Shown here: positions 1 to 8,026 of the stretch, in pieces
How positions within the stretch are numbered: the first letter of the stretch is position 1
How the letters are laid out: each line of letters opens with the position of its first letter
Assembly (NCBI GenBank): GCA_016873215.1
Contig: VGXU01000025.1
Location: 1-35,496, forward strand
Direction: 5' to 3'
DNA: 35,496 nt
From: Planctomycetota bacterium
GTDB lineage: Bacteria > Planctomycetota > Phycisphaerae > Sedimentisphaerales > Anaerohalosphaeraceae
Notes under the pieces: generated by a model
The model's input: the letters and a program-made list of their open reading frames with translations, nothing else
The model's database searches: none
Told to the model about the DNA's origin: nothing
Program-made: the position numbers and the translations under genes

Positions 1-130
1 CAAGTGACAGTAAAATATCACTGTAGGATAATAGCCAGTTCAAATCGATAACAGTTGTTTTTTGCTGTAATATCATGCAATTAAAATAGTTATATCATAA
101 CAGTCTCAAGTTAATGGGACAGTATTGATT

Positions 131-652
131 CTGCATTCTCAATTCCCCACCCATAAGCCCCATTAGACCCATTAGTCCTATCCCGCCTGAAATTTTCTTG
201 TTTATTCTTTATTTTCTCAATTCTAAATTCTGCATTCTCAATTCGCAATACGTTTTATCCAGATAAAACGTATTGCGATTGCACTATCCTGCTATCTTCT
301 AAAATTCCATAAATTTTTAACCCCTTTTCCCATAAAGACTTACATCTTTTCCGCCCTCCAAAAATCACGACTTTTCGACACGGCTGTGCAAGTAGCGGGT
401 AATTACAGTGGGCCGTTTTTCCGCCCTTGTGGTTCTTTGAAAAGTAAATGCGGCCAGCCTTCACAAAACTGCGGAAACTCCGTGTAAAAATAAAAAATCT
501 GAGTCCTGTTTGTCCTGTAAATCCCGTCCAAAAAGTTTTTTTGGAAAAACAAACCCAATTCAAAAATCGACAACTCATTATACGCAAAGGACTAATCTCA
601 AAAACGCAAAATCAAAGCAAACCCAAACAAACCCATTTGTGGATAACTTTAC
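131..652 (-). repeat. Composite dispersed repeat, left copy
   Basis: Read on the minus strand from 652, this matches 28424 onward on the plus strand. Modules occur in the same order: an AAAGTTATCCA start followed by a GGGTT-rich stretch, a roughly 168-base core (442 to 275), and a short module with a doubled TAATGGGTCTAATGGG-type motif (186 to 131). The core aligns to 28633-28802 almost without gaps at roughly 75-80 percent identity by eye. It is non-coding as far as I can tell; family and mobility are unknown. Confidence 0.75.
243..278. repeat. Perfect 16-bp stem inverted repeat
   Basis: Arms 243-258 and 263-278 are perfect reverse complements around a 4-base loop (CCAG). There is no T-tract on either side, so it is not a standard intrinsic terminator. 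It sits exactly where the left repeat copy stops matching the right copy, so it may be a separate small palindromic insertion. Confidence 0.6.
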
Positions 653-680
653 CTGTACGCTGAACGCTGTCCGCTGGACA

Positions 681-1118
681 CTAAATTTTGTGCGGGACGG
701 CCTGGCCGCGAAACTTGATGAGGTGGACGCAATTGCCGAGCGTGTTGTATTCGACGACGTCCATATAGGCGCGGATGAGCAGTACGCCCCGGCCTTCGGT
801 CTTGTAGAGGTTCTCGCCCTGCCGGGGGTCGGGCACGCTCTCGATGTCGAAGCCGCTGCCCTGGTCGGTGATGGAGATGTCGAATTTTTCGGGCGTAATA
901 AAGCAATCAATCGCGACGGTCTTTTCGGGGTCGCCGTGGTTGCCGTGATCGACGGCGTTGGTCAGGGCTTCTTCAAGCGCCAGATGAATGGCGAAGATGT
1001 CCTGTTCGCCGAAGCGATGACGCTTGACTTCACCGAGCAACTCCCGGCATATCTGCGCCGCCGCCTTTTTTGTGTTCGGCAGTACGCACGATTTGGTATA
1101 GACAGTCCCGGACTGCAT
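681..1118 (-). CDS. RsbW-like anti-sigma factor serine kinase
   Basis: This is a 145-residue single-domain GHKL (HATPase_c_2) protein. In sequence order it shows an N-box (EEALTNAVDHGN), a G1 box (DQGSGFD) and a G2-like box (GRGVLLIRAYMD), the ATP-binding set of the RsbW/SpoIIAB family. Known members bind a sigma factor or another partner and phosphorylate a STAS antagonist on Ser. The start at 1118 has a GAAAGGT-type ribosome site about 9 bases upstream. It lies 63 bases downstream of the STAS gene on the same strand, so the two form a likely partner-switch operon. No sigma factor or PP2C phosphatase is present in the window, so the output of the switch is unknown. The family call is firm; the target is not. 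Confidence 0.88.
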   Translation of the reverse strand: MQSGTVYTKSCVLPNTKKAAAQICRELLGEVKRHRFGEQDIFAIHLALEEALTNAVDHGNHGDPEKTVAIDCFITPEKFDISITDQGSGFDIESVPDPRQGENLYKTEGRGVLLIRAYMDVVEYNTLGNCVHLIKFRGQAVPHKI

Positions 1119-1181
1119 TGTTTGCGATACCTTTCGCGGAACAGAGGCGGGCCCAGCAGATAAAGATAATGCCGTGGTTTC

Positions 1182-1535
1182 TTACAACCCTTCGAGGGCC
1201 TGTTCCCTGTCCTTATAAATTTCAAATACCTTATCGAGTCGAGTGATTTTGAAAATCTCGAGGATTTTCGGGTCAATCGCACAGAGTCGCAGATGGCCTT
1301 CGGACTGAAGAATCCGGCGGTTGAAACGAATCAGCAGGCCCAGCACCGAGCTGGTCAAAAACTGCACATTCGAAAAATCAATCAGCAGGCGCATTCCGGC
1401 GGTCTGCTCAATCAAAGGCATCAGCGTCTTTTCGAGCGACTGAATTTGTTCTTCGTCGAGAATTTTAGAATCGGTCGGGACCGCGACGGCCACGCCGTTA
1501 ATATATTCCACACTTAAACTTGCATTTGTCTCCAT
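1182..1535 (-). CDS. STAS-domain anti-anti-sigma factor
   Basis: This 117-residue protein is a single STAS domain (RsbV/SpoIIAA type). The segment DFSNVQFLTSSVLGLL, around residues 53-68, is the conserved phosphorylation loop; one of the two adjacent serines is the expected site for the kinase encoded just downstream. An AGGAGA ribosome site precedes the ATG by 6-7 bases. In known systems the unphosphorylated form sequesters the RsbW-like kinase and frees its partner. Gene order (antagonist first, kinase second) is typical of such modules. Nothing upstream identifies the stress or signal. Confidence 0.88.
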   Translation of the reverse strand: METNASLSVEYINGVAVAVPTDSKILDEEQIQSLEKTLMPLIEQTAGMRLLIDFSNVQFLTSSVLGLLIRFNRRILQSEGHLRLCAIDPKILEIFKITRLDKVFEIYKDREQALEGL

Positions 1536-1764
1536 AATGAGTCTCCTGTTCCAATTATCATCGAAGTCGAAATCCTACGGGCAAGGCGGCCTGCTGTCAA
1601 GGCGGAAGTCCGGGAAAAAAGAGCAAAAATAACGCCTTTGCGCCCTCTGCCGCATTGCCGGGGCGTGATAACGAGGTATAATTATTCGGCGGCGCCGGGG
1701 CGGTGCGAATGGCGTGCCGGGTGTCCCGTAAAAATATCGGCAGACTAATGATTCGAGCGATTGA

Positions 1765-2382
1765 ATGATTTCTTTTCTGGTGCAGGTGATTTTGATTTCG
1801 CTGACGGGGGTGATGGCTCCGGGGGCGGTGACGGCGGCGACGCTGGCGCAGGGCAGCCGCGACCGCTGGGCGGGGGTGTGGCTGGCCGTGGGACACGGGA
1901 TTGTGGAAATACCGCTGATATTCATACTGATATTGGGGCTGGGGACGGTATTGAAGACCGACGCGGCGAAAATCGGCATTGGGGTTGTCGGCGGGGCGTT
2001 TCTGGTTTATCTGGGGGCGATGACGTTTCGTGAGCCGGCGGCGTCGGGGCCGGGGGCGGAAAAGAGCCGGTCGGCCGGGCCGCTGCTGACGGGGCTTGTG
2101 CTGTCGGCGACGAATCCGTATTTTTTGTTCTGGTGGGCGACGGTGGGGCTGAATCTGGCTTTGCAGGCGAAGGGGTTCGGCCTATATGCGATAGTTATTT
2201 TCGCGGCGGTTCACTGGACGTGCGATTTAATCTGGCTGACGATTTTATCGCTGACGGCGTTTGGCGGTATGGCGATTTTGAGCGTGAAGAATCAGAAGTG
2301 GATTCTGGGCTTTTGCGGCATAGCCATGGCCGCCTTCGGTTTAAAATTTCTTTATGGCGCTATCGCGTTGATGGCCGAATAA
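1765..2382 (+). CDS. LysE family amino-acid exporter
   Basis: This 205-residue integral membrane protein has about six hydrophobic segments. It carries the N-terminal LysE/RhtB signature (GVMAPGAV in place of the usual GxxPGP), a basic or glycine-rich loop, and the mid-protein NPYFLFWWATVG motif where the family has an Asn-Pro in a membrane helix. Length matches the family (about 200). No strong ribosome site is visible before the ATG. It is convergent with the YihY-family gene, and the two stop codons are separated by one base. The substrate cannot be told from sequence. Confidence 0.85.
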   Translation: MISFLVQVILISLTGVMAPGAVTAATLAQGSRDRWAGVWLAVGHGIVEIPLIFILILGLGTVLKTDAAKIGIGVVGGAFLVYLGAMTFREPAASGPGAEKSRSAGPLLTGLVLSATNPYFLFWWATVGLNLALQAKGFGLYAIVIFAAVHWTCDLIWLTILSLTAFGGMAILSVKNQKWILGFCGIAMAAFGLKFLYGAIALMAE

Positions 2383-2383
2383 A

Positions 2384-3820
2384 TTATAAAATGTCTTTGA
2401 GATTAAATTTTGCCAGCTCCGCGCGAACCTGTTCCATTACCTGCCGCAATTTCGGGTTTTGGGTCTGAAAAGACGACTTTTCCACGGCGATACTGATATC
2501 GGCCAGTGTAATATTGGCACCATCAGTTGAAGGTACAAAACCCACAATCGGTTCGGTTGTTTTGCACAATAGATCCGCCCGGGTCAGATTTTCGAGAATA
2601 TGTTCGATAAAATCGGCAGGCAGCGCCGTGGCGTCGGCGATTTCAGAAGGCATAATGGGCTTGCGGCCTTTGTCGTTGAAAGCCTGAAGAACTTCCCGCA
2701 TAATCTGGATAGTTGTCTGTTCAGTCGCGATGAAATTAGTCTGTTTGGCCCGCAGCCGAGCCATTTTTTCGGCTTTTTCGAGCGAATGCACATGCTGCGT
2801 CGCATAGGTCAACTGCAAGCCCATCAGCACAACCCACCAGATAATATAAATCCACAACACCGCCAGCGGGATTAAACCCATAATCCCATAAACCGACTGG
2901 TAAGATGCCTTGGTGACATAAATCCCAAAACCATACTTGGCCGCGGTCCAGAAAATGGCTGCAAACACGGCCCCCAGCAAAGCAGACCGGGGTTTTACTT
3001 TGGCGTTGGGAATGAACATGTACAGAAAAAACATCAATATCATACTCAGCGCAAAGCTGAAAACAGGCTTGATGTACTTAAAAACGCTTTGTAGCAGCGT
3101 CTGTGAAAACGCATATTGTGAACCGTTGGGATCGGAGCTGCTGATGGGACTCCTTACATCAGATTCCTGATGGCTTGGTGGAAACGCATATTGTAAACCG
3201 TTGGGACCGGAGCTACTGATAGGACTCCTTACATCAGATTCCTGATGCGTATGTGGAAACGCATATTGCATGCTTTTTGCGCTCAAATATACGCCCACTC
3301 CTATCAGTAATGGACCCAGTGTCAGCAGTGCCCAGTAGTTGATGGTGCGATGCAGAATGTCGCGAGACTTTGGAACGCCCCAGATGGAGTTAAACGCCTT
3401 TTCAATCGTCGTCAGCAGACTGATCGCTGCCCAGATGGTGAGCAGGCCGCCGATAAATGTTATAGCGCCCGTATTTAGATTGGAAATATAGCTGCCTGTA
3501 ATTTCATCTATTTTTGCCGCCAGTGAAATCTCTTTGCCGCCGGGGGTATCCGAAGGATAACTAATTTTGGTCAGATTGGACTGTTCATAAATAAGCTGCC
3601 TGACTTTATCACCCATATTCTTCGAGGCCGGAAACATCTGAAACACCATCAATATTACAATCGCCAGAGGTACGATACCAAACATCGTGTGATACGCCAG
3701 CGCGGCGGCCTGTGTGCCGCAGCGATTTAGAACCAGCAGGCGGCCGCACTGCCGCAAAACTCGAAAAACCAAAACCGCCTTGTTTGTTTCCGCGTCGTCC
3801 GAGCGAAATTTATCGAACAT
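2384..3820 (-). CDS. YihY/BrkB-family inner-membrane protein with internal tandem repeat
   Basis: This is a 478-residue protein. Hydrophobic segments near residues 40-65, 120-140, 165-185, 250-270, 280-305 and 310-335 follow the YihY/UPF0761 (formerly RNase BN) layout, including an early AALAYHTMFGIVPL motif. A C-terminal soluble tail (about 365-478) resembles a winged-helix segment. Between the third and fourth segments lies a roughly 60-residue insertion built from a 25-residue unit (ESDVRSPISSS...PNG..YAF) repeated twice plus a partial third copy; it is absent from ordinary family members. An AAGGAG site six bases before the ATG supports the start. The gene follows the AsmA-like gene by 32 bases and is probably cotranscribed with it. 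Molecular function is unknown, and the old tRNA-nuclease assignment has been withdrawn. Confidence 0.85.
   Translation of the reverse strand: MFDKFRSDDAETNKAVLVFRVLRQCGRLLVLNRCGTQAAALAYHTMFGIVPLAIVILMVFQMFPASKNMGDKVRQLIYEQSNLTKISYPSDTPGGKEISLAAKIDEITGSYISNLNTGAITFIGGLLTIWAAISLLTTIEKAFNSIWGVPKSRDILHRTINYWALLTLGPLLIGVGVYLSAKSMQYAFPHTHQESDVRSPISSSGPNGLQYAFPPSHQESDVRSPISSSDPNGSQYAFSQTLLQSVFKYIKPVFSFALSMILMFFLYMFIPNAKVKPRSALLGAVFAAIFWTAAKYGFGIYVTKASYQSVYGIMGLIPLAVLWIYIIWWVVLMGLQLTYATQHVHSLEKAEKMARLRAKQTNFIATEQTTIQIMREVLQAFNDKGRKPIMPSEIADATALPADFIEHILENLTRADLLCKTTEPIVGFVPSTDGANITLADISIAVEKSSFQTQNPKLRQVMEQVRAELAKFNLKDIL
3111..3270 (-). repeat. 75-bp in-frame tandem repeat inside YihY-family gene
   Basis: The unit beginning GCATATTG (plus strand) starts at 3111, 3186 and 3261, giving two full 75-bp units and a partial third. 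The period is 25 codons, so the frame is kept. Each unit holds a short palindrome (CATCAG, four bases, CTGATG). The two units differ at only a few positions, so the duplication is recent. Confidence 0.9.
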
Positions 3821-3852
3821 AAGTAACTCCTTATTTTTGATTACACCAGCAG

Positions 3853-6531
3853 TTATTTCAAAATATTTTTGAGTTGGTCCTGGATGATATCTTTGATTAC
3901 CTCTTCACCTTGTCTTTGCAGTGTTTTCGATATATCGAGGTGCGGTTTATCGAGCGTTCCACTCAATGGCAGCATTAATTTTGTTTCCTTATAGGGTATC
4001 TGAACTTCCATATCCAATTGTTTATCCAGTCCAATCGCCCCGCGGAAATGAATAGCATAGTTCTGACCGAAATACATCGCCATATCGTCATATCGCACAA
4101 TACCTTTTTTGACGGTGAACGGCGTCGCCGGGATGGAAAATAAATCCATTCCACCTCCGGCAGCCTGACCGATAATCTGCAGCAGCGGACTTTGCAGCCT
4201 GACATCGGTCAGTCCGACGGAACCATCCAGCAGAATATCATTCGGCGTGCCTTCGGCCAGCGGAATGACCAGTGTCTGGCACGTCAGATTGGCCGTGCCG
4301 CTGACATTGCTGCCGCGTGCGAACATCGGATTGAGATATTGCAGGAGAGTGGCGCTGATGACGTCATCGATTTTGACGTTTTCCACCACCTGCATCGGTT
4401 TTCGCAGCGTCAGGGCCATGGGCTTTGCCGCGAAATCCACATTCCCCGCGAAGCGCACCTTGCCGCCGCTGACGTTGGCGTCGGGGAGATCAATGGCCGC
4501 TTTACCCTGTTTGATATCCAGTTTCATTTCCGTCGGGCCGAATTTCAATCCCATGAAGTCGGCCTTATCAAAACCGACGGCGGCGGCGGCGTTGAGATTG
4601 GCAGCCATTTTTTCCGGCTGCGCCGTCGGGTATGCCGATGAGAACGATATCTTGTCGCTGCGTTTGCCTTCCATTGAAAGCCTCTGCGGCAGGAACGGTT
4701 TTGCCATCGCGGTTAAATCGCGCCAGTCATAGTCGGCCTGAACTTTGCCGTTTATTGCGGCCTGTTCATTTCGGGCCTTTTGAGCGATATTCCCCTGAAA
4801 GTGCATCAGTGACTGGGCCTTTTTGCCCTGAAGGTCGAAGTTGGCCGCGTAGTTTTTCATGTCGGGACTGGCCGTACCATCGGCGGTCAGCGTCAGTGTA
4901 TCCTGCGTAAAAGGTGTCTGGCCGACCTGACCGATAACGAGATTCTGGATTGTGGTGTTGTCGGTACGAAACTGAATTTGGCCGTCTTTGGGCTGTATGT
5001 TCATCTTTGAACGCAATGCGCCGGCCAGCAGCAAATCCTTCGGCAACGCATCGGCGGCAAAGGCTTTGACCAGGGTCAATGTCTTTTGCAAATCCATCGC
5101 GATATCCGCCTGCGCCGAAAGCTGTGTCATTTTCCGCTCGTCCAGCGGGAGAGAAAGGTCTTTCAAGTCAATCGTTCCGGCGTCGGCGACGACGGAAATA
5201 GAAGCAGCCTTGAGCATCTGGGCCGCGGAATCCTGAGTCAGGTCATAATTGACCTTCAATGCCGTGGCGGGCATTCGGTCGGCGCCTTTGGCGACGACCA
5301 GATTCTGAAAATCAGCAAGTCCGGCGGCGGAAATGGTTTCCTCTTTTATACTCACGGTGCCGGACGCATTCAAAGACCCGGCCAGCGTATAGCCGGCAAA
5401 ATCGGTGAACTGCGAAGCGAACGACTGGACGCCGGCCAGATCCGCCTTGGCCTGATAGGCCAGCGACGTCATATCACCCTTGCACGTTGCGGTACAAAAA
5501 GAGGAATCCACGTTCAGATTATCCACCCGCAATCCCTTGTCGGTCATTGCGGCCTGTGCCTGGATTTTGACAGGCTTATCCAAAGACGTCGTTTTACCGC
5601 CGAGGGTCTGTTTGAAATTTTCAACGGTCGCGTCAGCCTGAATTTTTTCAAATTGTCCGTCGGTCAGTTTGACCTCCGCCTGGGCGTTGACTAATCCCGC
5701 GATGTCTATCTTTTGTCCGGCCAGAGCCAGCAGCGGCTTGAAATCCTCCAGGTTCAGGTTGACCAATTCCATCCGCATATCGCCGGAAGCGCCTTCGAGC
5801 ATCATTGTTTTTTTTGGCGTGATATTGGCGCCGGCCTTGATATTGCCCTCCTTTCCCGTTCGGGCCACCGCCAAAGCCAGCGATACTATTGACGCCTGGC
5901 CGGCGGGATTGATATTGACTTGTGTAGAGATGTTTTTGAATTCGAGGGTCTGCGGAGGCTGTTCAGTTTTAATGACCGCATTGCCCTGGCGCAATTCAAG
6001 CGTCAGTTTATCCAGCGGCAGCATAACCGTCGAACCGCCGGAAGAACCGGATGATTCAGACATTTTCGGAGCCGCCGCGGCGGACGACGGCGAAGACGAC
6101 GACAAGGAAGAAGAAGGCGTTTCTGTTTTGGCGGTAAGGAGCAGTTTCATTGACGGCTTATCAATCAAGCCATCGGTCAACCCAATTCGGCCCCGCAGCA
6201 GAGAACCGAGACTCAGTTTGCCGCTGACTTCATCGACGGTAAAACTCGCTGTTCCCGCGTTGTCTTTGAAATTCACGCCAGAGAGCTTCATGCCGGAAAA
6301 CCAGCCGAGGGACAGGTCTTTAATCTCGACCGTGCCGTCCGCAGATTTATTAATCTGCGCGATAAGGATTTGTTTGCCGAATGACGTTGACAGCAACGTC
6401 GGCAGCAGCAGCACCGTCAGCAAAAACAGCGCGAAAACGCCGGCAAGACTCCAGAGAATCCATTTTATTTTTGAACGTTTTCGGGGCTTTTTATTTTCAT
6501 TATCTTCCCCGGGTTCGGTTTGTGTAGTCAT
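3853..6531 (-). CDS. AsmA-like secreted/inner-membrane anchored protein
   Basis: This is about 892 residues from the chosen ATG at 6531. A GGAAAGGA ribosome site lies about 10 bases before that codon, whereas the ATG at 6555 has none. A basic cytoplasmic head (KKPRKRSKIKW) is followed by one membrane helix (about 25-45). A long, beta-rich, Ala/Asp/Gly-rich periplasmic body then starts with the AsmA-type segment around IEIKDLSLGWFSG and LKLSGV-like repeats. A Ser-rich linker lies near residues 145-170. The C-terminal part (LDISKTLQRQ) resembles the AsmA C-terminal domain. AsmA-like proteins are linked to lipid transport and outer-membrane homeostasis. Pairing with a YihY-family gene points to an envelope role. 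The exact role is unknown. Confidence 0.78.
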   Translation of the reverse strand: MTTQTEPGEDNENKKPRKRSKIKWILWSLAGVFALFLLTVLLLPTLLSTSFGKQILIAQINKSADGTVEIKDLSLGWFSGMKLSGVNFKDNAGTASFTVDEVSGKLSLGSLLRGRIGLTDGLIDKPSMKLLLTAKTETPSSSLSSSSPSSAAAAPKMSESSGSSGGSTVMLPLDKLTLELRQGNAVIKTEQPPQTLEFKNISTQVNINPAGQASIVSLALAVARTGKEGNIKAGANITPKKTMMLEGASGDMRMELVNLNLEDFKPLLALAGQKIDIAGLVNAQAEVKLTDGQFEKIQADATVENFKQTLGGKTTSLDKPVKIQAQAAMTDKGLRVDNLNVDSSFCTATCKGDMTSLAYQAKADLAGVQSFASQFTDFAGYTLAGSLNASGTVSIKEETISAAGLADFQNLVVAKGADRMPATALKVNYDLTQDSAAQMLKAASISVVADAGTIDLKDLSLPLDERKMTQLSAQADIAMDLQKTLTLVKAFAADALPKDLLLAGALRSKMNIQPKDGQIQFRTDNTTIQNLVIGQVGQTPFTQDTLTLTADGTASPDMKNYAANFDLQGKKAQSLMHFQGNIAQKARNEQAAINGKVQADYDWRDLTAMAKPFLPQRLSMEGKRSDKISFSSAYPTAQPEKMAANLNAAAAVGFDKADFMGLKFGPTEMKLDIKQGKAAIDLPDANVSGGKVRFAGNVDFAAKPMALTLRKPMQVVENVKIDDVISATLLQYLNPMFARGSNVSGTANLTCQTLVIPLAEGTPNDILLDGSVGLTDVRLQSPLLQIIGQAAGGGMDLFSIPATPFTVKKGIVRYDDMAMYFGQNYAIHFRGAIGLDKQLDMEVQIPYKETKLMLPLSGTLDKPHLDISKTLQRQGEEVIKDIIQDQLKNILK

Positions 6532-6596
6532 ACGCGAACCGTCCTTTCCATACAATCCGTTTTTTTGACGGGTATTTTAGTATAAATAAATGCAGT

Positions 6597-6615
6597 GCGG
6601 CGAAATCCCCGCCGC
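6597..6615 (-). terminator. Stem-loop after frr, weak terminator candidate
   Basis: A perfect 6-bp GC-only stem (GCGGCG/CGCCGC) with a 7-base loop lies just after the frr stop codon. On the minus strand it is not followed by a clear T-tract, so termination would be weak or Rho-assisted. Confidence 0.35.
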
Positions 6616-6622
6616 GTGGTGC

Positions 6623-7183
6623 TTAATTCGTCATCACTTCGTCCGATTTGGCTTTAACGATATGATCCACCTGGTCGGCGTATTTTTTGGTCATATCGTC
6701 GGCTTCTTTTTTGCCCTTGTCGCGGTCATCTTCGGTGATGCGTTTTGCGTCTTCCTCATCGTCGAGCTGCTTGATGGCGTCGCGGCGAATGTTTCGGATG
6801 CTGACCTTGGACCGCTCGCCAAGCTGTTTGACCTGATTGACGATTTGCTTTCTGCGTTCCTCGCTCAGCGGGGGGATATTGAGGCGAATCATTTTGCTTT
6901 CGACAACCGGCGCCAGGCTCAGTTCGCTGGCGCGGATAGCTTTCTCGATGTCCTTGATACAGCTGACGTCAAACGGCTTAATGACCAGTGAGGCCGGTTC
7001 GGGACAGGCAATTGTCGCAAGCTGCCTCAGCGGCGTGGGCGTGCCGTAGTATTCCACCATCAGATGTTCCACCAGCCCCGGCGAGGCCCTGCCTCCGCGA
7101 AGGCTGCGAAGTTCATTACGAAGAACCTCAACCGTTCTTTCCATATTTTTATCATGCTGTGCCAAAATCGCCTTCGAAGACAT
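6623..7183 (-). CDS. frr: Ribosome recycling factor
   Basis: This is a 186-residue protein; the family length is about 185. Hallmarks are the early LRSLRGGRASPGLVEHL helix, VEYYGTPTPLRQLA, the IPPLSEERRKQIV motif and a C-terminal helix ending in ADQVDHIVKAKSDEVM. With EF-G it splits post-termination ribosomes. I chose the ATG at 7183 and not the GTG at 7192 because GGAG sits about 8 bases before the ATG and overlaps the GTG. It follows pyrH by 57 bases, the usual pyrH-frr arrangement, and both are on the minus strand. Confidence 0.96.
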   Translation of the reverse strand: MSSKAILAQHDKNMERTVEVLRNELRSLRGGRASPGLVEHLMVEYYGTPTPLRQLATIACPEPASLVIKPFDVSCIKDIEKAIRASELSLAPVVESKMIRLNIPPLSEERRKQIVNQVKQLGERSKVSIRNIRRDAIKQLDDEEDAKRITEDDRDKGKKEADDMTKKYADQVDHIVKAKSDEVMTN

Positions 7184-7240
7184 AATCTTCACTCCATCAA
7201 AGAATTTCTCTATATCCAGCGGGTCTGCGGTTCAGACCCG

Positions 7241-7963
7241 TTATTCAGAAATCATCGTGCCGACCTTTTCGCCGCGAAAGGCCCGTGTGATATTGCCGTC
7301 GATAAAGATATTCAGCACTACAATCGGGATTTTATTTTCCCGGCACAGGCTGATAGCGGCCGGGTCCATTACCTTGAGGTTCTGCTCCAGGACTTCCTGA
7401 TAGGTGATTTTCTCCATCATTTTAGCCTTCGGGTTTTTCTTCGGGTCGTCGGTATAAACGCCATCGACCTTGGTGGCCTTAATCATCAAATCAGCCCCCA
7501 GTTCCGAGGCCCGCAGCGCCGCGCATGTATCGGTGGAGAAAAATGGATTTCCCGTTCCGCCGGCCAGAATAATAACGCGTCCTTTTTCAAGATGACGTAT
7601 GGCTCTGCGGCGTATAAAGGGTTCACAAATGGACGAGACCTCAATGGCGCTCAAGACCCGTGTGGGCTGTCCCATGCTTTCGAGCGTTTCCTGGAGCGCA
7701 CAGGCGTTGATGACAGTGGCCAGCATTCCCATATAATCGGCGGTAGTGCGCGGGATATGACTGGCCTGTGAGAAATTGGCGCCGCGGAGGAAATTTCCGC
7801 CGCCGACGACAATGGCCACCTGCGGGCCGAGTTTGCAGATGCGGGTGATGCGCTCGGCGATGGAGGCCAGCGTCTCGCCTTCGATGCCGAAGCCGCCGGG
7901 CCTGCAGAAACTTTCGCCTGATAATTTCAGTAATATCCGCTTGTACTTATTCGATTTAGTCAT
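7241..7963 (-). CDS. pyrH: UMP kinase
   Basis: This is 240 residues from the ATG at 7963 and converts UMP to UDP in pyrimidine nucleotide synthesis. It shows the amino-acid-kinase fold signatures: KRILLKLSGESF at the N terminus, AIVVGGGNFLRG, GTGNPFFSTDTCAALRA and KATKVDGVYTDDPKK. Three in-frame ATGs occur close together (7993, 7969, 7963). The last has a weak GGAT site at 7 bases and leaves the usual short N terminus before the first strand. An intrinsic terminator separates it from tsf upstream, so it may depend on readthrough or its own promoter. Confidence 0.95.
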   Translation of the reverse strand: MTKSNKYKRILLKLSGESFCRPGGFGIEGETLASIAERITRICKLGPQVAIVVGGGNFLRGANFSQASHIPRTTADYMGMLATVINACALQETLESMGQPTRVLSAIEVSSICEPFIRRRAIRHLEKGRVIILAGGTGNPFFSTDTCAALRASELGADLMIKATKVDGVYTDDPKKNPKAKMMEKITYQEVLEQNLKVMDPAAISLCRENKIPIVVLNIFIDGNITRAFRGEKVGTMISE

Positions 7964-7983
7964 AAACATTATCCATGCAAATA

Positions 7984-8012
7984 AAAAAGGCAACCCGTTT
8001 TTGGGTTGCCTT
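7984..8012 (-). terminator. Intrinsic terminator between tsf and pyrH
   Basis: A 10-bp perfect stem (7987-7996 with 8003-8012) and a 6-base loop are followed on the minus strand by a short T-tract (7988-7983). It starts 15 bases after the tsf stop and ends about 20 bases before the pyrH start, so it should end or attenuate the rpsB-tsf transcript. Confidence 0.85.
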
Positions 8013-8026
8013 ATTATATCAGAATC

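Larger units (their letters stand above)
1..680. other. Non-coding AT-rich stretch with repeat copy
   Basis: I see no gene here. Bases 1-130 hold nothing I recognise. Bases 131-652 are the reverse-oriented partner of 28424-29087. Short open frames exist in the stretch, but their composition is degenerate and they have no ribosome binding site, so I do not call them genes. A perfect hairpin lies at 243-278. Confidence 0.6.

Noticed and set aside
255-587. 110-codon frame in the left repeat that resembles the frame at 28560-28778
   Set aside because: The two translations look alike, but the base changes are mostly non-synonymous and the right copy has a stop; DNA-level similarity explains it.
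510-1163. 217-codon open frame on the plus strand
   Set aside because: It runs through repeat DNA and then antisense to the RsbW-like gene; it has no ribosome site and no family match.
5669-6568. 299-codon open frame antisense to the AsmA-like gene
   Set aside because: It is a shadow frame created by the biased codon use of the real gene on the other strand.
7192-7192. GTG start for frr
   Set aside because: It overlaps its own ribosome site, whereas the ATG nine bases downstream has correct spacing.
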